Of a DNA stretch of 64,000 nucleotides, positions 34,216-45,132 are shown in pieces (positions within the stretch are counted from its first letter, which is position 1; the number at the start of each line of letters is the position of its first letter). The translations under genes were made by a program, and so were the position numbers. Source of the stretch: Phellopilus nigrolimitatus (Eukaryota > Basidiomycota > Agaricomycetes > Hymenochaetales > Hymenochaetaceae). The DNA lies in assembly GCA_021029095.1 (NCBI GenBank), contig JAJOHG010000017.1:248001-312000 (forward strand). The letters run 5' to 3'. Below the pieces are notes generated by a model, which was given only the letters and a program-made list of their open reading frames with translations, ran no database searches and was not told the DNA's origin.

Positions 34216-36610
34216 TCATGCCTCGCTTTCGTTCTTCCCTTCTCCGTCTTCATCGACTTCTTCTGCCATAAATACTTCATACTCGCCGCACACGTCCCAC
34301 CGCGAGCCCGGCGCACTCGCAGACACGTACTTCACAAAGCGCATTACGCCCTCGTCACGCAGTGCGAGCATCAAACGGTTGAAGCCCGGCTGCACAGTCA
34401 AAAGTGTGCCGTCGCTGTCATCCTCATCTTCATCATCCTCATCGTCCTCTTCGTCGGCCCCAGAGAAGGACGGCATGTCCTCGTCCTCGCCATCATCCTC
34501 GTCAGCATCCCCGTCTGCGTCGGCATCGTTGTCTGTGCCTTCGTCCCCGTTTGCAGAATCTGCATCAGGTTTCTTGGAGCCGGAGGACGAACTAGCCGCG
34601 CCGTTCCCGCCATTCTGCTTGTGCTTGTGCGTTTCTTCGGGTTTGTGTTCCGGCTCTGGTACGGCTTTTTTCTTGTTTGAGCCGGAGCGGTACACGGCGG
34701 GGTCTTCATCTCCTTCGTGCGGAGCCATGTAGCACTAGAGGGCGAACAATAGGTTACATGAATATTCCCTTGAGACGAGAACAAAGGACTAACCTCCCAC
34801 CCACCCCATTCGCCCCTCCCCCAGCCTGCCGGCTCTTCATCCTCCTCATCCTCCACGTGTTTCTTGGCCTTAGCCTTCCCTTTCCCTTTGCCCTCACTCT
34901 CCTCCTTGCCTTTCCTTTTGATAATTTCCGGCTCCGAAGTCAAGCCTAAGACAACATCCAGAATGCTCTGCTCGTTGTTACTCGTCGCGAGCGTATAATC
35001 CAGCCCGGGACGGAAGCGCCGTGTCTCTACAGCATACTTCAGCGGGAGGAGCTGAGCGACGAGGGCCAGCCACGTGCGGAAGGCCGGACTCGGAAGAGTG
35101 TGGTCTGTAGCACCTGCAGGATCTGCTCTGGAGTGCTGTCCGGGGACGAGAGAATGGCGAGAGCGTCTGCGTCATTTGTTGATGTAGACGGGGAAGAGGG
35201 GGAACGGAGAGAGCAGTACCGCGCTTTGTGCGGTGGCCCGCGAAGTTGCCAAGCGTCTTTGTCGTCCTTCTCAACACCGGACGTGTGAGGCGGAACGCGT
35301 CCCGCGCGGCTTGCGTGGTCGAGTCCGTCTCTCCTGTCTCGGGCCCGGAGGCCCGCCTCAAGCTTGGAGGCAAGGGGCTCACGGAGAAACTTGTGGAGTT
35401 CCAGGCTGGATTCCTCGACGAAGCGCTTGGATAAAGCACTCAGTAATTTGGTTGAAGGTAGGCCGGATCAAGGAAAGCAGAAAGGAAAGAGATGTGTTCT
35501 TCAGTGAGCGGCGCGAAGGGATCCGTCTTCAGGACTTCCTCGATGTCTGCGTATGGTGTGTAAGTTGTCGATGTTGACGTCTAAAATACTGTGTGAGCTT
35601 ATTTCTACGTGGTATGAAATATAACAACACACAAGTTGCTCTAGCGAGCTCTTGTTCTTCTCGACATGCTCGCCCTCATAACCCTCTTCGCCCTCCTGCG
35701 CCTTGTGGAACCACCCACTAATGCTCAGCCTCTGCCTCTGGCAGTCCCCTTCGTCCACGGTCACCTCCTCGACGGAATGGAAGCTGTGGCCCGGCTGGAC
35801 TTCAAAAAATACGAATTGATTCCAGCTAGGCGGGATCGTTTTCGACGGCATTGTCTCAGGCTCTTCGGTTCCGTCGGGTCCAAGCTTGACAGGGATAGAG
35901 CTCGAGTGCGCCTCCCCACTCGGCCTTCCACTCCTCTGACTGGTGCATGGGCATATACAGAATGTACGATACTCTGCGCGTACCTACGTGCATTTTGTCA
36001 GCTTTTTGCAACTTTATAAAATGTTAAACTATGATCGAACTCACCGATGACATCGTCGTGGTTGAGCAGGTGGCAGCCCTTCTTGTACGAGTTGACCGCC
36101 ATGTCTTGCTTCGAGCCCGACAGCGGGCCACAGCCTGTCACCTTCCTGAGGAATGACCGGAAGGCTGGTGAGTACAGCGCATCTCGCAGCTTCAGGAGGT
36201 TAGGGAGCAGGGCGATCTGTGCTTCTGCGAGATACGAAAGTGACGCCAAGTCCCCCGTTTGATGCACCTGCCTTTTTGTCAACAAAAACTCTTCAACGAG
36301 ACGCGTAGATACGCACCTTGTAAATGTCCGTTTCCTTCTCAGTGAAGCTCAGCTCGCCGATGCACTCATCCTTGACTTTAACAAGTAGATCATCCTGGAA
36401 CAGCTTGTCCACCGCAGTATGCAAGAAGGGCCCGGATTGGCGATAACTCGTCTTCAGATGCTCGACGCTCGTTTCATTTAGCACACCAGACGCGAAGTAG
36501 GCGGTGAAGGACGTGTCGTCTGGGTCTGGGTCTGTAGAATGGGCGGTCTTTATTTTTTTCGCGGAAGGCGCGTTGGCGGACGAGCCGGATCTCGGGCGTG
36601 TTGCGGGCAT
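34216..36610 (-). CDS. prolyl 3,4-dihydroxylase Tpa1/Ofd1 family
   Basis: 2-oxoglutarate/Fe(II) dioxygenase that hydroxylates a proline of ribosomal protein uS12; the family also links oxygen to translation termination and, in fission yeast, to SREBP stability. Start [20 protein letters not shown] is basic. The N-terminal catalytic domain shows the Fe ligands HDD in [20 protein letters not shown], the second His region [20 protein letters not shown] and the 2-oxoglutarate Arg in [20 protein letters not shown]. The C-terminal domain begins [20 protein letters not shown] and ends [20 protein letters not shown]. Between them lies a long Asp/Glu/Ser-rich acidic insert (about 34400-34700). Two opposite one-base shifts near 35270 and 35343 cut the segment around AFRLTRPVL. 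Introns are short. Family call is firm; the exact substrate follows from relatives only. Confidence 0.87.
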
Positions 36611-38561
36611 GGCCGTCGAAGGGTTAGTTAGAGAATGTATTGTGGGACGAACAGACGGGTCGACTTACATAGGTATAATATTTTTCTGAACGGGCTACCT
36701 TCTATACATAGAATAGACATCACTGGACGCCGAGCCCTCCCGTAAACTCCTCCGAAACGACATGTTCCGTCTGCACCGTCACCTGGCGTTTGAACGTTTG
36801 AATTCTTCAGGGCAGCGCTTTCCCACAGCTATTTCAATTTCAGGCTCGGGAAATCGGATGAACTCAAGCATCAACACCGTGCCCTGCCCCGCCAATGGGG
36901 GAACGTGGGACCGAAGGAGATCCCGACTGGCGACGAACCGGAGCAGTCTATTCTTTCTAAGCTGTCTCCCGACTATATACATACATAACGCTCTGTCGAA
37001 TGCCTCCGAGGCGTAGGAACTCAGGCACCCAGTCGTCTACTCACTGAAGACCCGTACCCCGCACAAATGGTGGTGGCGGCGACGTCGACTACAAATAACT
37101 GGTACGTACGCTGCTTCGAGAAAAAATTGAAGGTGCTGGTTCTGATATGGAAAACCTTTCAGTATGGCATGTTTCTATGCAAGAGCGTCTCTTTTCTGAA
37201 ATGGTGGTCTACGCTACTCTCTTTGGATGCACGCCCGGTCTGGCTCGCCGTTCAAATTGCAAGCTGCACTTCGCTGGAGCGTTCTTGAACATCCCTTCCA
37301 TGGACGGTATGTAAAGCTGATGTAAAACAATTTTCACATTCGCACGTCGCTATTGGTTATACAAGCATTCAAATTTCTGTTCAAGCATCCTACTAGCTGC
37401 GTGATGAACACGGCTACGACGTTGCCTAAATGGCAAACATTCCTCATGTTTCCTGTCGTAACACGTGTATTTTTGAATACCGCACAAGGCTCCACCCTAA
37501 TTCCCTGACTGACTCGGAGCGCCGACCGGATGTCATTACTCGGTTGGAGTCGGTCTACTAAAGCCGCAGGCACTTTCCACATTGTTCCGCGTGTCCAGCA
37601 ATTGTGTCCGAGGACAAGATGGCGCGCAGAACAAAAGGTCGCAGAATTTGTCGGAAGAGAGGAGGCATGATTTGAACTTCTGGAGCCATTGCGGATACTA
37701 TCTGTGATGAGATCTAGCCGTGCTGAAACGATTTTGATGAAAACGAGCGCCCCCGGAATCAACGTGACTCTGGCTATGAGGTGACTTACTTCAGCGGAAC
37801 TTCCACTCTACATATTTCTGCAACTCAACTGCATCGGGCTGTGTTATTGTTCTTGATGAACTGTCTAGAGATTGTATCTATCACTTCCAAGGCGAAGGTA
37901 CTTTTCTCAAAGGACGAATGGAGGGCAAGATGATGAATAAGGTTGTCAGAAGAATGACAGTCCATTCGTCAATGCAGTACCTGCGTGTGGCGAAGCCAAA
38001 GGGGATCTCCTTGCAGAGATTATATCGAATAATGATAGTTCTCTGAGAGAGGAACAAAGTACTGCAAAAGCGGTTAAGAGTGAAGGGGATGGGGAAAAGG
38101 GAACCAACATCATATGAATGGTTACCAGTGCCTTCACTTGGCTCCAGTGCAAACCTACACTCACAGGCTAAATAGGTAGTATATTCCCCTTATAATACTA
38201 GAGGAGGGAGGCAGAATGGGAATAAGTTTTGAATGAAAAAAGTTTTCTGTTTGAAACGGTTTGCAAATTTGAAGTCGGGTATGTACGTATATGCCTAAAA
38301 CGTACAAATTCTGCTTCGCGTCGAGATTTACGCCTTCAATGCAACGTGCTGCCACATGTATATGTACGCCAACCATACCTCCCGCACGACCACACTACTA
38401 GATACCTAGGCTTGAAAAGAGCTCTTGTTTCAGGCTTGAGCTCACAGCTGGCCTTTGATCTGTCTGCATTGTGCTGCTCGACTTTGTGAACGTATCTGCC
38501 GCCTGCTTTCGACTTCGCCTTTGTGCTCCGCCGTAATCGCCAGCGTCCAACTACAGACCAG
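36611..38561. other. long intergenic region, no gene recognised
   Basis: Nearly 2 kb between divergent genes. A 142-codon minus-strand frame at 37334-37762 and several shorter ones have no recognisable motif and no codon preference. I see no tRNA, repeat array or transposon remnant. It may hold long promoters, non-coding RNA or a decayed gene; none can be supported. Confidence 0.4.
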
Positions 38562-41043
38562 ATGTCAAATCAGCAACCTTCCATGATACCTTCAAATACA
38601 CCGGCACGCGTTCCCGCAAACCTTGCACAATACCATAGGCAGCAAACACAAGTGGAAGCGTCGATTCGGAAGCGGTCACACCTGGCTTCAGCTTCCCAGG
38701 TCGCACAACCGCAACCGTATGTCCCCCTTTGTGCAAGGCGCAATGCACGTCCGGCTTAGTCTGTTAACCATAGTACAGCCTCGCGGTCACAAATCCCCGT
38801 TCCCCATGACCCCGTGCTTAAACAACAAGTTGTCGCGCTTCTTTCGTCTACAGCAAACGGGTGCATAGCCGAGCTCGGTTATGCAAAGATGTGTGAAGCT
38901 TTGAAGACTGGCGAAGCGACTCGAATGAAGCTCTTAGCAGCTTATGAAGAGCTCAAGGCCATTTCAGGCCGTATGCACGGGGACAATATGAAATTGACTG
39001 AGATTTTAAACGAGAAAGAGGAGAGGGAGCGAGTGGTCGCCCAGCAGACTGAAGCCCTCAAATCAAGGATAAATCAGCTTGAGAAGGAGCAGGATCTAAT
39101 GAAACGACAATACGCCGCATTGCAACAGACACAAACCATGAATGCTACGGACGCATATAAAGTACTCGAACAAAAGTACACATATGTCCTGGAAGTGCTC
39201 AAGAAACACCATGCACCCATTATTATTCAGAACAAAGATAGCCAACTCCAGGCTCATACAATCAATCCACAGGTCAGTTGCTCAATCTTAATCTTCAATT
39301 ATTGCTGAACATTTTTTAACGGCAGGTTGCATATAAACATCCTGTGACTGCCGTAAGTCGACAATATGGGTTGGGAAAGATAGTAACTGAAGAATTTTCT
39401 TTATTTCATCGGTTATTAGTCGACCCCAATTGCAACTGCTCCTCACGAAGTACTGTCTGCTATTCTTGTGGTTATTGTTCATACAACTCATTATGTAGCA
39501 GGTGAATAACCAACCGCCAGCTGTACACTCACATGTGAGCACTCGCTTTATAGGCATTGAGAGTACCCAGCTCATCCGCTCCTTATTTAGATTCATGGGG
39601 ACATACTCAGCCCTGCGACGGAGTTCCTGACGCAAGCTAACTCGCCGTCTAATTTCGGTATCTCGCCACCTGCGCAAGGAAGCACACCCAGCGCAATGCA
39701 GCAAGACAATGGGCAAATTATGCCAAAGCTTTCTGGGATAGTACCATCTACGAGCAATGCCGGCACACCTATCGCTATGCTTATGGCATCTCCTCCTACG
39801 CCTATGTCCTCCTTGAGCCAGACGTCACCAATTACCTCTAGTAGTACGCCGCGTTTGAACAGCGTCTCAGGATGTTCATTCCCTCCCACGACTCTTGCCA
39901 GCGAGAAAGGACCAGTCGACACAGGCACAGTTACGAGTGGCCCCGGGTCGACGCAAACTCAAACACCGCAATTATCTCCGGTGGCAGAAAGAAAAGCCCT
40001 GGGAATCAGCGAATTTTCCCGCTCGATCATACGTGCGCTGCAGGAAAAACCTGGGGCGCGATCACAAGTACAATCGCCTCCGAAAATGCGGCCTCAGTCG
40101 AGTTCGCGAACTCATACGAAATATTCGGCAGCCGGTTCTTCCGACCGCGTTGCAGTGCAGACGCAATCGAAAGATCAAATCACATCGCAGCCCCAGCCAC
40201 ACTCGCCCCATCTAACCGCTGAACTTCCTCCGATCGTTGCAAAGCAGACGTCTACTACGTTCGCGACTCAGAGGCAATCAAAAACTCAATCTACGCAGCT
40301 GTCCGTCCCTTCCCCTCCGGCAGTGACGCAAGCGCAAGCGGACCCGCAGTTCCCCCCGCAGGTTCCCGCCCCTACTCCTTCCGTTCCGAATACAGCAGAA
40401 GCACATCAAGAACTCCGCACTTCATCGCATCCGTCGACTCCCGTTCCGCTTACTCCTACCACTGCACAAACGCATCCCGAATCTGCAACCGCGCCGTTAT
40501 CACCGACTCCAGCTCCTAGTACAGCCGCTTCCGAAGCAGAGATCGAAGCGCAGGTTCCGCCGCAGTCTCCGACTCCAGAGCCTCCATCCGTTCCATCTGT
40601 TCCATCTGCTCCAGTCACAGAAGCCATGGACATAGACGCCGCAAATGCTGTATCCGAATTCCCCCATCATCAAAATGCGGACATTGTGATGGACAAAGAG
40701 GTTGAGGCAGCTGGAGACGAAGACGAAGAAGAGGAAGAAGACTGGGCTGATCTCACGGACGACGAAGGCGCCGAAAAACGCCGCACCGTAGTTCAATGTC
40801 TCAGCTGCAGCTTCTTTGACGATAGCGATGACGAACGTTTCTGCTCGCTGTGCGAGTAAGTGTTTGCAAAATTATAGTAAACAGGCCGCTGATCGTCGTC
40901 ACCTCATTTTTAGCAAACGGATCGAGTCCCTTAAGCTACCTGATCCCCGACCAACGTTTTCTGAATGCACTATGCGCGAGCTGATCATTCACATGAAGAA
41001 TGAGCATCCTGGCGTATGGGAGGGACTCAGGAAAGGTGCCTGA
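38562..41043 (+). CDS. unknown protein: coiled coil, long Pro/Ser/Thr-rich region, C-terminal CxxC pair
   Basis: Start MSNQQPSMIPSNTPARVPAN. A helical block follows (VVALLSSTANGCIAELGYAK, MCEALKTGEATRMKLLAAYE, then a coiled coil through KLTEILNEKEERERVVAQQT to LEKEQDLMKRQYAALQQ). A central region of some 330 residues is low-complexity (PPTPMSSLSQTSPITSSST; PLTPTTAQTHPESATAPLSP). An acidic run (DEDEEEEEDWADLTDDEGAE) precedes CLSCSFFDDSDDERFCSLC, two CxxC pairs 12 residues apart that could bind zinc, then ELIIHMKNEHPGVWEGLRKG. I do not recognise the family. The acidic/CxxC end and disordered middle would suit a nuclear or transcription-related protein, but that is inference. Introns lie near 38720, 39275, 39580 and 40860. 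Confidence 0.7.
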
Positions 41044-41398
41044 ACATATTAAATTGCAGAGTAAGCCGGTGTCCTCTTTCGTCTTTGCTCGGTCCCGTCT
41101 TTTATTGAACCACCGTTTCATCGTTTGCAGTTGCCCAACACTCTGGTAATCAAATCTTAAATGCAAACTGTTACATCCTTTCAGTCCTTTTGTTTTGTAT
41201 GATTTTATTGATAAGGTGCATAGTTCATCGCAGTCTCTTTAATCTCAAAGATAGAAAGTGTACCTATATTGTCCCTACTTTTGTTTCCGAGGTTTGCGTA
41301 AAGAGAATCGTGGCTAGAACGATGTCGCCCTTCAAAAATCTCATATGTACAATATTAGATTCCATCCACTTCAATAGGATGCAGCTCTTATTGAGAAG
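41044..41398. other. convergent 3' flanks
   Basis: 355 bases between convergent stop codons; AT-rich, no feature recognised. Confidence 0.35.
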
Positions 41399-43685
41399 TT
41401 AAAACATGTTTGCAAGCTTGCTCGCCGCCTCCCGTGCGTCTAGTCGAGGACGCTGAGGTTTAGGTGGAAGATGCATGGATTGTGACATGTACCGCGGCTT
41501 CCCAAGTCCAAGAGGGTCGACCTCGTCGCGCTGCACATGTCCGTTAGGAAGCACGTTTGAGCTGCTCACATCAGGTCCAAGAGGGGAGGCGAACGAGCTC
41601 GTGATAACTGTGCGGCGGACCTGCGCTGTTGACCCGAGAGGTCCAAGCGGGTCTGTTTCGTGATAGACACTTGGCGTCGGTGTGAGCGGCGATGGGGACG
41701 TAGCTGCTGATGGCGTGTGGACTGTAGGAGTGGGTGAAGGCGGTCCATTGGGAGCGTATGTGGGACTGGTCGGAGCCAACGCGGGAGTGAAGTTGGAAGA
41801 GGCCGATGGCGAGGTCGGCGTGATGAACATCGACTTTGTGCCATCGACTAATCTTCCACCTAGAGGCGGTCCCGCACTTGGGGTTGGCGCAGGCAAGAAA
41901 GGTGACCCGGTTCTCGAAGAGTGCGGATTCGTTGGCGTTGAGGGGCCTGCCCCAGGCGATTGTGGAGGGAGAGGGCCTGTGACGACTGTCTTGATCGGCG
42001 GCACCGGGCCCAAATGCGGAGGACGGAACGATGCCGCGGTCCCAAGCGGAGGATTTTGGGGTGCGACGGGCGAAGATCGGACTGGAGGGGCGGGTTTGAT
42101 ATCGTCTTCGAGCTTCGGTATAAATGCAGGACGGGGAGGGCCAGTGGTAGCTGGAATAAATTTGCTGTCCGCCGCTTTGAAGTCGGGCCGGAGGGACTCA
42201 AGTTCTCGCAGCCTCTGGCGCTCATAGGATATCATCGACCGAGCGTGCTCAATAAGCGCTGCAGTAACATCTTCATTGACAAGTTTGTTGTGTCGATCGA
42301 GGGCGAGATGGAGGTTGTGTGATATGCCATCGACTCTTTGACAAAGGATTTGCTCATATTTGTTGGCCTATGGGTAATTAATTAGCTTTCACCTTAATTT
42401 ACTTTGGGAAGAAACTCCACCTCTTCCATATCTTCTAGAGCTTCGTCTACCTTGGCACGGTTTATGCTCGAGCTCGCTTTTAGCCTCTCTATTTGCCTCC
42501 TTTTAGATATACTGGCCTTGACGGCGGCTTGATACTCCTCCAATACTGAAGTACGTTGCAGGAGAGTCTCTTTGGCAGACTTCGCATTCATGCCCTGATA
42601 ACCAAGGGAATCACCCACAATCACGCATTCGCTGATTGCTGCTGCCTGGTCCAGATCAGAGATGCTGTGCCAAGTTCGTCCCAGTTTTCTAAGCGCACTT
42701 GCGAGAGGTGGATGCACCTCGGTAGTAGCGACATTGACAAGCTTGTTGCCCATTTCTGCCTGAGCTACAGAGAGAGCTAGAACGAACCAAAAGAAGTCAG
42801 ATGGATTCCGAGATGTCAGAAACGCAATTCGACATGTGCCTACATTTACGGACACGCGACAACTTGTCGATTGCTTTGGCCGCATCGAAGAATTGGCCCT
42901 CCAGTTTTGTCAATTCAAATCGTGCACGTTGCAAAGTCTCATCTTCATCAGGCACACCACGCTTTATCAGGCTGAACCCAGAGCCTGCCTTCCTGCGCGG
43001 GTTGCGCGGCATCGGCTGATAGCCAAAATCACTTTCGATAAATGAACGCGTCTCTTCGTCGTGCATGAGGAAGGGGTCTTCGCAAACGCGTGTCAACCAA
43101 CGCTGGAGCATAATCCTCACGAGACGATCATCTTCTTCGTCAGTCGGCGCCGATGTCTGTGCCAAGGGAAGGGCGGGAACAATGGTTTGAGGGTTGCTTT
43201 GGATAATAGATTCGTAGAACTGCTGAAATTCTGCGTATGACCGCGATATATTGCGGTACGTCGATCCGGTGAAATTGGGCAGGTTCGTCTAGTCTGTCTG
43301 TGAGTTCAAGTGGTACTTATAATAAGGCTTTTGAGCATACCTGTGCGTCGAAGCGAATGAGTATATCTCTCCTATTCCTGTCCAGCATTGTTATTCTCGC
43401 ACGGAGATACGGCTCAGGCTTTTCGTATTTAGTTCCATTCGAGCCAACGTTTTTTGTAGGCGAAATAAGGCCTGAACCTGGTTGCCCGTATATCTGCGGT
43501 TCCCTCCCATATGGGCCAGTGGGACTAGTGGGCGAGACTGGTGCTTTGTCCAGAGTCTGCGGCTGAGAATACGGCGACCGTTTGAGATTTGGGATAGGTG
43601 AGTTCGGTGGGTGAGGCGTCGTCGGCCACGGAGGAGTGGCGAGACTGTCATCGGCAAAAGGAGAGCTCGCAAGGGGGTCGAACAT
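41399..43685 (-). CDS. VPS17: Vps17-type sorting nexin (retromer PX-BAR subunit)
   Basis: With Vps5, Vps17 forms the membrane-bending PX-BAR dimer of retromer, which returns cargo from endosomes to the Golgi. The start MFDPLASSPFADDSLATPPW leads through a Pro/Ser-rich region to the PX domain (PYLRARITMLDRNRRDILIR; TYRNISRSYAEFQQFYESII; LPLAQTSAPTDEEDDRLVRI; MLQRWLTRVCEDPFLMHDEE), then PRRKAGSGFSLIKRGVPDED and the BAR helices (FELTKLEGQFFDAAKAIDKL; AEMGNKLVNVATTEVHPPLA; WHSISDLDQAAAISECVIVG; ASISKRRQIERLKASSSIN). A disordered Pro/Ser/Thr tail of over 250 residues follows, ending ASKLANMF. Yeast Vps17 lacks such a long Pro-rich tail, as far as I recall. Introns near 42380, 42790 and 43270-43340. 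Confidence 0.88.
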
Positions 43686-43853
43686 GATTGAGATGAGAAC
43701 GGCGACGTTGAGGCGGTCGTTGGCGCTGCTGGCGGCGTTGTGCTCAACCCCGTGCACTCGGCAGAGCCGGCACTTCCCTTCACTTCCCAAAGAGAATAGT
43801 TATGCTTATGTCATCGTACATATTTTAGAAACAAACTTCCTGCTCGCTGGCAA

Positions 43854-44360
43854 ATGTTTTCCTCAGGGTCTGTCCAGTCGCTCGAGTCATGGTGGAACAA
43901 GAGGGACGATGGGATGCTTCTCCAATCTCTGTTTATTCTCTATGCACAACCCCGAAAATTTGGCACGGAACGCCTGCTTCTCCTCAGGAACTACAGTAAT
44001 CTGATTCTTGCCTATCAGCCAGTGAACTCTCAAAGAACTGGGTTAAGAAATCTCAGGGATTTACCCCGCAGGATGCGGCGAGATCTTCTTCGTTTCTTTT
44101 ACGCTAAACCCAACGTTTCGACGGACGATATGAAATGAGAAGAGATAATGTCCACGCCCCGGCCGCCCATGATATCACTGTCTTTGCTCGAGCCCTGCGG
44201 CATGACTCTTTTCACCGGCTTATTGGGGAAGCAAAGTATCCTTCATTCGACACTCCGAGATAAGGCGCTTCTACTACGTCAGCGATATAACGATGAAGCA
44301 CCTTTAGGTGCTGTTCAAACGATGCCTCTCAAACGGCTCCGGCTAAGCAGACCCGCTTGA
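43854..44360 (+). CDS. small unknown protein, frame interrupted twice
   Basis: Starts MFSSGSVQSLESWWNKRDDG, continues MLLQSLFILYAQPRKFGTER, LLLLRNYSNLILAYQPVNSQ and RMRRDLLRFFYAKPNVSTDD. The frame then hits a stop, but a neighbouring frame carries on in similar style (YEMRRDNVHAPAAHDITVFA; LRHDSFHRLIGEAKYPSFDT) and a third ends LRDKALLLRQRYNDEAPLGA with VQTMPLKRLRLSRPA. Together they would give one basic protein of about 165 residues. It diverges from VPS17 with 168 bases between starts. No family recognised. It may be a real small gene with two sequence errors, or chance; the evidence is only frame-to-frame continuity of composition. Confidence 0.35.
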
Positions 44361-45132
44361 CACTTTCAAACTGGTTTCGGGTGACTCCTTGTTCGGGCTA
44401 GACAGCTCTAGTCTTAGTGGGAAAGCTCAGGTAGGCAATAGGTGAGCCATGTTCAAAGTCTGATTCCTACATTTTTAATGCGCCGAACATGCTTGCAGTG
44501 GCACAGTCTCAATGTGCCGCAGAATTATGCAATCAACTGATTGTCTCGACTGCGAGACGGGACTCGCGAGGTTTCACAAAACACGCAAATGACGCGTCGA
44601 CTCTCGACGCGACAGATAAATTATGGCACGTGATCTGCCAGAGGACGTCGACGCAGGAACTGAGTCGCACGGATCGATCCCATGGTTGCGAAGGTCGCAT
44701 ATATTGTTGGCGCTCGGATCAAGGAATCATGCGTCACTCATTCGCTATTGATGAATGCGGAGACACTAGTTATCAATAGGGGCGTACAATACTATTAGCA
44801 TACATTCACCTCGGCCGACGAGTTGCTTCCGTTCCGCACCCATCGATGTCTTCTTCCCAGCTCCGCTTCTTACCCGCTTCTGATTCCACTTCAACTCGTG
44901 CGCATAAGCCATCAACCGTTCGTTCAAGATCACTGCGCATGTGCGCTGAATCATTGAAATCTAATTCGATCGTATCGAATGAGCCTAGCCAGGGCTTCCC
45001 ACATCCCCGTATTTCGCACTCGTTTCAAGTGAACGCCCTTATAACCTGTGATTCCACCATAAGCACACTTGTCCCCCTCCTTCTCTCATCGTCGTCAAAA
45101 GTTCAAAGTCGTTGTCTAATAGTTCGTAACAT
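44361..45132. other. intergenic region, no gene recognised
   Basis: 772 bases before the first CCCH gene. Short frames overlap on the plus strand without motifs. The true first exon of the next gene may lie here. Confidence 0.3.

Noticed and set aside
37334..37762. 142-codon minus-strand frame in the 2-kb intergenic region
   Set aside because: No motif, mixed composition and no neighbouring exons; its length is within chance for this GC content.
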